64,000 bases of DNA from Epiperipatus broadwayi (lineage: Eukaryota; Onychophora; Udeonychophora; Euonychophora; Peripatidae): the NCBI GenBank assembly GCA_028023455.1, contig JAQFVV010000063.1:3655081-3719080 (forward strand), given 5' to 3'. Position 1 is the first letter of the stretch, and each line of letters starts with the position of its first letter. The notes beneath the pieces are model-generated. The model saw only the letters and a program-made list of their open reading frames with translations, searched no databases and was not told the origin of the DNA. The position numbers and the translations under genes are program-made. Shown here in pieces: positions 59,434-64,000 of this stretch.

Positions 59434-61741
59434 TTAATCCTTTCATGATTCCTGGTACACATAGGTTCCACTAAGTTTTATGTGAGAACTAAATGTTTTT
59501 AATTGGGTTAAATTTGGTTTATATGCATACCATTTAGGTTTTTAATGCATCATCAAAGTATCCACATCTGCGCAGATGCAAAATGTTATTATACCATTAC
59601 ATTTGTTCACTTTACTCAAGCATGTTAAATGATGCAGCATATTTAGTGAATGGTTTTCATTGAAATTAATGCAAAAATATTAGTAATTAGTTTGAAAATT
59701 TAACAACAAGTAATAGTTGTTTGCATGTTTAGATGGTAAGTGCAATTAAATTCTATAATTGTTGTACAGTTGGTGAATTATTTTTGCATTTCTCTAACTG
59801 GTACTTATGCATACCATTAGTCCTAGAAAATGGTATATATATGTACCCTTAGTATTATTTGCAGGCATGGATAGAAAAAGACCCTCTCACACAAAAAGAG
59901 TTAGAAGATATCACAGAAAATATGTTTTGCAACTCTGATGGCAGTGATGATTCTTATGAACCTTCTAATGAAGAATATGAAACAAATGATCAATCTGAGA
60001 CTGACAATGAATCTTATAATGAAGAATCAGAATCAAATATTGAACCCAGAATTGATGACCAAGTTGAAAAAGAAAATAAAGTACCAGAAGACAATGCGGG
60101 TCCCAAAATCAAATGAAACTTTTGTCCGTAAAAGGCTAGTTTCTAGTAAATGCACTTGTACACTGGACTCCACCATAGAAGCTAACTTGACGTATCAATG
60201 TTTCAAAAAACTATTTCCACCTTCTTTATATTTATGCATTTCTCAATGTACAAATGAAAGAATTCAAATATACAAACAAGTAGGAATGCTCATTTGAAAG
60301 AAACTGATAAAGGTGAGTTCCAAGTTGTGCTTAGGTGTATGCTTGTTATGAGCTACAATCACTGCAAACTAATGATTACTGGTCGACTCATCCTTCATTT
60401 GGCAGTGCATCCTTATAAAATGCAATATCTAGAGAGATTCAAAATTATTTCTTCATAAATGTATTTTGCATCACCAATGAAATCATCAGAATGCGCCAAA
60501 GCTGTATATTGACAATGTTGTCCAATGTTTGAAAAGTATATTCCAGAAATGCCATCAAGATAGTAGCTTTCAAAGTATAGATGAATCAATGATGAAGTTC
60601 AAAGGGCATTTGTCTTTGAAGCAGTATATGCCACTAAAGCTTGTGAAGTGAGGTATTAAGTTGTGGTCCAGATGAGATTTCTTTACTGGATGTATACGTA
60701 TAATTTTAATATCTACACCACAGGCCATGAAATGGAACTCTTGGCAAACATGTAGTGAATAAACTTAATCTCTACAGTAAGAGAGAAATATATATTACTC
60801 TTAGTTTTGATTGCTTTTTTACTTTGATCACTACTATAGAATATAGATTTTGCGGCAATAGGAATTTTTAACCAAAATAGAAAAAAATTATGTAAAATCA
60901 AGGATAAACTGAAAAGAGGTGAATATGTATATCAGTGCAGCAAAAATGGACTGTTTGTGAAATAGCAAGACACAAAATAGTCCTTATGTTGAGAAATTGC
61001 AATAAAGTTAATGTTGTGTATGTCAATAAAACTTTGAAAGATGGCTTCAAAAGCAGTGTTCCTTGTCTAGAAATGATTGCATCATATAGAGAGATTATGG
61101 GAGGGGTTGATTTGATGGACCAGATGATGGTATTATATTAATTAGATTGCAAATCAAACAAATGGTGGAAGATTTTCTATCGCCTGCTTATGATGGCTGT
61201 CAACAAATGCACGGTTTATATATAAAGAGAAGACAAAAAAAATTTTTTTTCCTGTAATTTTTAGTGCCCCTGGCGAAAGAAGTGATAATCGAAGGAAGAA
61301 CAGCAATTGTGTATCATTTATCTAAGAATGGAAGATCATTAGGAAAAGACAGCGACTCAAAAATGTATCTTTACATCTTCCAGTGGAAGGTACAATGAGA
61401 AGAAGATGCAAAAGGTACGTGAAAAACAAAACCACAAAATGGACAAAGACAATTTCTCAAGAGTGTGACATTCAGTTGTGTTCTAAATGTTTTGCACTTT
61501 ATCATTCTTGAAATAATTTGTATTCATTTAACATTTTTTGAAGAAAGTTTTTGTATAATAGTGATGGTACATAAAAGTATCAAAACAAAAGACTAATGGT
61601 ACTTATATATACCACCATCCCCATCAACCCCTTGATGTTTTTTTCGACATTTTCTAATATAAAAGATAAATTTGACATAATATATATATATAAAGTATTC
61701 TCATGTTTCCTAGAAGAAAAAAAATATTGTGAAAGGGTTAA
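59434..61741 (+). mobile_element. Complete but inactive piggyBac transposon in TTAA target
   Basis: TTAA at 59434-59437 is followed by TCCTTTCATGATT. At the other end GTGAAAGGG is followed by TTAA (61738-61741), whose reverse complement gives TTAACCCTTTCACAAT. About 10 of 12 terminal bases match, and short CCYTT(T/C) termini in TTAA are the hallmark of piggyBac. The element is 2.3 kb, the usual size, and contains a decayed transposase. A subterminal near-palindrome, AATGGTATATATATGTACCC at about 59828 and ATGGTACTTATATATACCAC near 61595, may be an internal repeat. Confidence 0.92.
59859..61510 (+). pseudogene. piggyBac transposase pseudogene (PGBD-like)
   Basis: In order: an acidic N-terminus (QKELEDITENMFCNSDGSDD, 59859-60113); YQCFKKLFPPSLYLCI and ISRERFKIISS from the N-terminal piggyBac domain; QSIDESMMKFKGHLSLKQYM then PLKLVK at about 60575-60650, where D of IDES is the first catalytic Asp; IMGGVDLMDQMMVLY at about 61095-61141 with the last catalytic Asp; KWWKIFYRLLMMAVNKC; and a C-terminal zinc-finger remnant with CDIQLCSKCFALYHS (61465-61510). 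At least four frameshifts and several stops break it, and the stretch between the first Asp and MLRNCNKVNVVYVN is badly decayed. It cannot encode an active enzyme. Family membership is certain. Confidence 0.9.
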
Positions 61742-62950
61742 AAAGTGGACATATGTTAATACCACAAAGGCATAAATATTGAAAACACAAATAGAATGGG
61801 ATTTATTATTAATGAGTGTATTGCATCACACAGAATAAGAAAATTAGTTTTCAACTTAATGGAAGATACCAAATGCAGATTATTCAGGTTTGTTCTCATT
61901 GTGATGAAGTAGAGGATTTTTATATGAATGTACAAAAGACTTGATCTAATTAAAAACATTTAATAATTGTGCATAGGAGAATTTAATGCTAGAATTGCTA
62001 AACAATTGAAAGGTGAAAGTGTTGTGGATAAATTTGATTATGGTGATAGAAATGAGAGAAGATCCGGACTTAGTGGAATTTTCAGAAAAAGAAAAATTTT
62101 ATATTATAATTTTTTTCTTTGAAAAAAATATTAAATAGTTAAGGATATAGAAACATCCAAATGAAAATACAACAGAATTGGATTATATTTTGATTAACAG
62201 AAAATTTGTATTACAAGATTCATGTTGTTAATAAATTTAACATAGGAAGAGATCATTGATTAGTAACTGGAGAAATAAAAATTATTAAGGGAAATGGTAT
62301 TTATAGTTGATGTTCCTAACTTTGAGAAATATTCCAATGAATTTAAATTAGAATTTACAAATTGTTTTAAAATATTAATAGATTTTGAAGATGATTGGGT
62401 CACTATTAAGAACTGCAACAAATATAGCTGCTACAAAAAATCAGCAATTGATTTGTAAAATTTATATTGAAACTACAATTTGTGAAGATAAGAAGGAATA
62501 TGAAAATATGTAAAAATGATCCAGTAAGAAGGATTGAATATCTAAAATTTAAAAAAATAGTGCATAAAGAGTTAATAACAATGTAAGAAAATTTAACTGT
62601 GAATTAGTAATGAAAGCTATAGTAAAAAAGAAAACTATAAAAAATGTAAAACAGTATCTTGGTATTGGTAAGACTTATTTCTGCAAGAAGAAAAAAAGGG
62701 TGATACTATTACTAAAAAGAGAGATGACATGAAGTGTGTGGAAGAATTTTTAAAGAATTATATAGCAATAAAGAAGAAATATCCTTTACAATGATCATTA
62801 CATCAATTGCTCAGGATTTTAAATTAAGATGTAATTAAATCTATGAAGAAGGGAAAAGCTCCAGGTAACAATGAAATTATCATTGATACCTTAAAAGAAG
62901 CAGGCAAAGAAGTAGAAAAATTGTTGGTAATAATATGAATACTAAACCCT
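61742..62950 (+). pseudogene. RTE-like LINE, rest of endonuclease and start of RT
   Basis: This resumes the endonuclease: around 61790 a decayed G-x-G-F-x-I-N block, then IGEFNARIAKQLKGESVV and DKFDYGDRNERRSGL at 61973-62070 (the GDFN box with E for D), and NRIGLYFD-like sequence at about 62175 (the N-x-I-D-Y block). Later, KKGDTITKKRDDMKCVEEF and GKAPGNNEIIIDTLKEAGKE (62851-62910) are the start of the RT (G-K-A-P-G-x-D-x-I). The sequence ends near 62945, before RT blocks 3-5. Many shifts and stops are present. It belongs to the same family as the LINE at 31945-32845, but the two cover different parts. Confidence 0.85.
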
Positions 62951-62954
62951 ACCA

Positions 62955-64000
62955 TCTGATGGCACTCTTTTTTGCCCAATTCTCATCCATATACCGATTC
63001 ATGGGCCGTCTGTTTTTTACATAATATTACGGTAAAAGATTTTTTTTTTTTTACTGGGTTTTATTATTTTTTCATCAGCGATGGTAAACCACCAAAGTTT
63101 TTTTTAAATTACATAATATTACGGTAAAAGTTTTTTTTTTCAACTGGTATTTAATATTTTTTCATCGGCGACGGTAAACCACCAAAGGTTTTTTTTTTAT
63201 TCTACTCAGGTTTTTTTTTGTTTTTAATAAACAAATACTCTGTTTTTAGATGGTCTAGGGGTGTTGGTTTGTTTGTAAATTAATGACTAACTGTTTGTAG
63301 GTTTCTTTACATAATATTACTTACGGTAAACCAAAGTTTTTTTTCACACGTTTTTTTATTTTTTTTCAGTTCGTTTTTTTAAGAAACACTTTGTTTTTAT
63401 ATAGTGATAGGGGTGTTGGTTTGCTTTGAAATGATCGATTAATGTTCCGCCGGTTTGTTTATACAAAAATACAGTAACAAACACTGTTGTTTTTAGATGG
63501 TGGAGGGGGGGGGTTGGTTGTTTGCTTTTAATTTATTTTCTTTTTTTTGGTTTGATGTTTTGATTTGCTGAAAGTCTTCAACAATTCGGTACTTTTGAAT
63601 AAACCAACACTTGATTTTTTAGAGAATGGAGGGGAGAGGGGTTGTTTTGATTTTGAATTATCATCTTTTTTTTTTTTGTTAATTTATTACGAGGCTTTTT
63701 TTTTTTTTTGTTTCAAATCTTTACACTACAGAAAGCTTTATATGATAGTGAAAAGTTTTTCCTTAATTTTTTGGGCCTTTAATTAAAAAAACAACACATA
63801 AACAGTTCATTTTTAAAGAACACTTTTTTTTTAAGCCGAGGGAAGTGAGGTGGCAGGGAAGATTTGTTTTGATTTTTAATTATCGACTTTTTTTTGGATT
63901 TTCTTTTTGAACATTTTGTTATGTTACTGCAGAGTTCTTTATTATTATTTTATTTTTATTTTTTTGGTGGTCCTTTTGAATCAACTCTTAAACACTTCTT
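62955..64000. repeat. T-rich tandem-repeat region, open at the window edge
   Basis: It begins with a less AT-rich end (CCATCTGATGGCACTCTTTT, later ATTCATGGGCCGTCTG) similar to the terminus of the element at 13722 (GTTGGATGGCGCCGTCTT ... ATTCACGGGCC). Then come repeats: TTACATAATATTACGGTAAA at 63017 and 63109 (period 92 bp) and again at 63307, with GGTAAACCACCAAAG between. A second series is GATGGTCTAGGGGTGTTGGT, TAGTGATAGGGGTGTTGGTT and GATGGTGGAGG near 63250, 63402 and 63496. T-runs of 8-13 fill the gaps. It is probably another copy of the T-rich TIR element class, cut by the window end. There are no genes; the 73-residue frame at 63565 is low-complexity. Confidence 0.6.

Noticed and set aside
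1-64000. CRISPR arrays, bacterial operons, prophage or organelle genes
   Set aside because: No regularly spaced repeats with unique spacers, no ribosome-binding-site-led gene chains and no organelle protein or rRNA signatures were seen. The spliced exon and LINEs show nuclear animal DNA.

Overview
The window is animal nuclear DNA, very A+T-rich (roughly three quarters A+T by eye) and almost entirely non-coding. One confident protein-coding exon is visible, at 2484-2672. It encodes 63 residues of the PARP6/PARP8 subfamily of ADP-ribosyltransferases and has clean splice sites and phase 0 on both sides. I found no neighbouring exon of that gene, so most of the window is probably intron or flank of a very intron-rich gene. 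A second, weaker protein signal at 57494-57724 resembles the end of a BTB domain. A short vertebrate-type (TTAGGG)n tract argues against an insect, whose usual repeat is TTAGG. The transposon set (RTE-like and zf-RVT LINEs, Penelope, piggyBac, hAT, tRNA-SINEs, many foldback MITEs) suits an AT-rich invertebrate. I cannot name the species.

Layout. 0.6-1.6 kb: a large foldback element with an 83-bp TA-flanked MITE nested in one arm. 2.5 kb: the PARP6/8 exon. 4.6-5.0 kb: a foldback MITE with a relative at 23.1-23.4 kb. 7.8-12.9 kb: a 5.1-kb element bounded by ~75-bp inverted repeats beginning TGTAACAGTC. 13.7-14.9 kb: a TIR element containing the telomere-like tract. 15.5-16.8 kb: two foldback elements, one interrupted by a tRNA-derived SINE with a 14-bp target duplication. 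19.5-22.4 kb: a decayed reverse transcriptase on the minus strand (YVDD). 26.2 kb: a G8-C13-A13 block. 26.4 kb: a perfect 27-bp inverted repeat. 27-28.3 kb: a direct duplication and another SINE-tail foldback. 30.0-30.9 kb: a cluster of ~80-bp repeats. 31.9-32.85 kb: the 3' end of an RTE-like LINE on the minus strand. 38.3-38.8 kb: a tandem array whose units carry a short hairpin. 46.0-47.1 kb: a hAT element with a BED-finger transposase fragment. 47.4-49.8 kb: a decayed Jockey-like LINE. 51.7-52.1 kb: a Penelope fragment with GIY-YIG. 52.2-53.2 kb: a tRNA-headed repeat and a long palindrome. 54.7-55.8 kb: a LINE 3' end with a zf-RVT zinc site and a single stop codon. 59.3-62.95 kb: an RTE-like LINE split by a complete but decayed piggyBac element with TTAA target sites. 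62.95 kb to the end: T-rich tandem sequence.

Working view: this is a transposon graveyard inside or beside a PARP6/8-type gene. It contains at least ten long inverted repeats, three clear nested insertions, and remnants of five retroelement or DNA-transposon superfamilies. I see no bacterial-type operon, CRISPR array, tRNA gene or rRNA gene.
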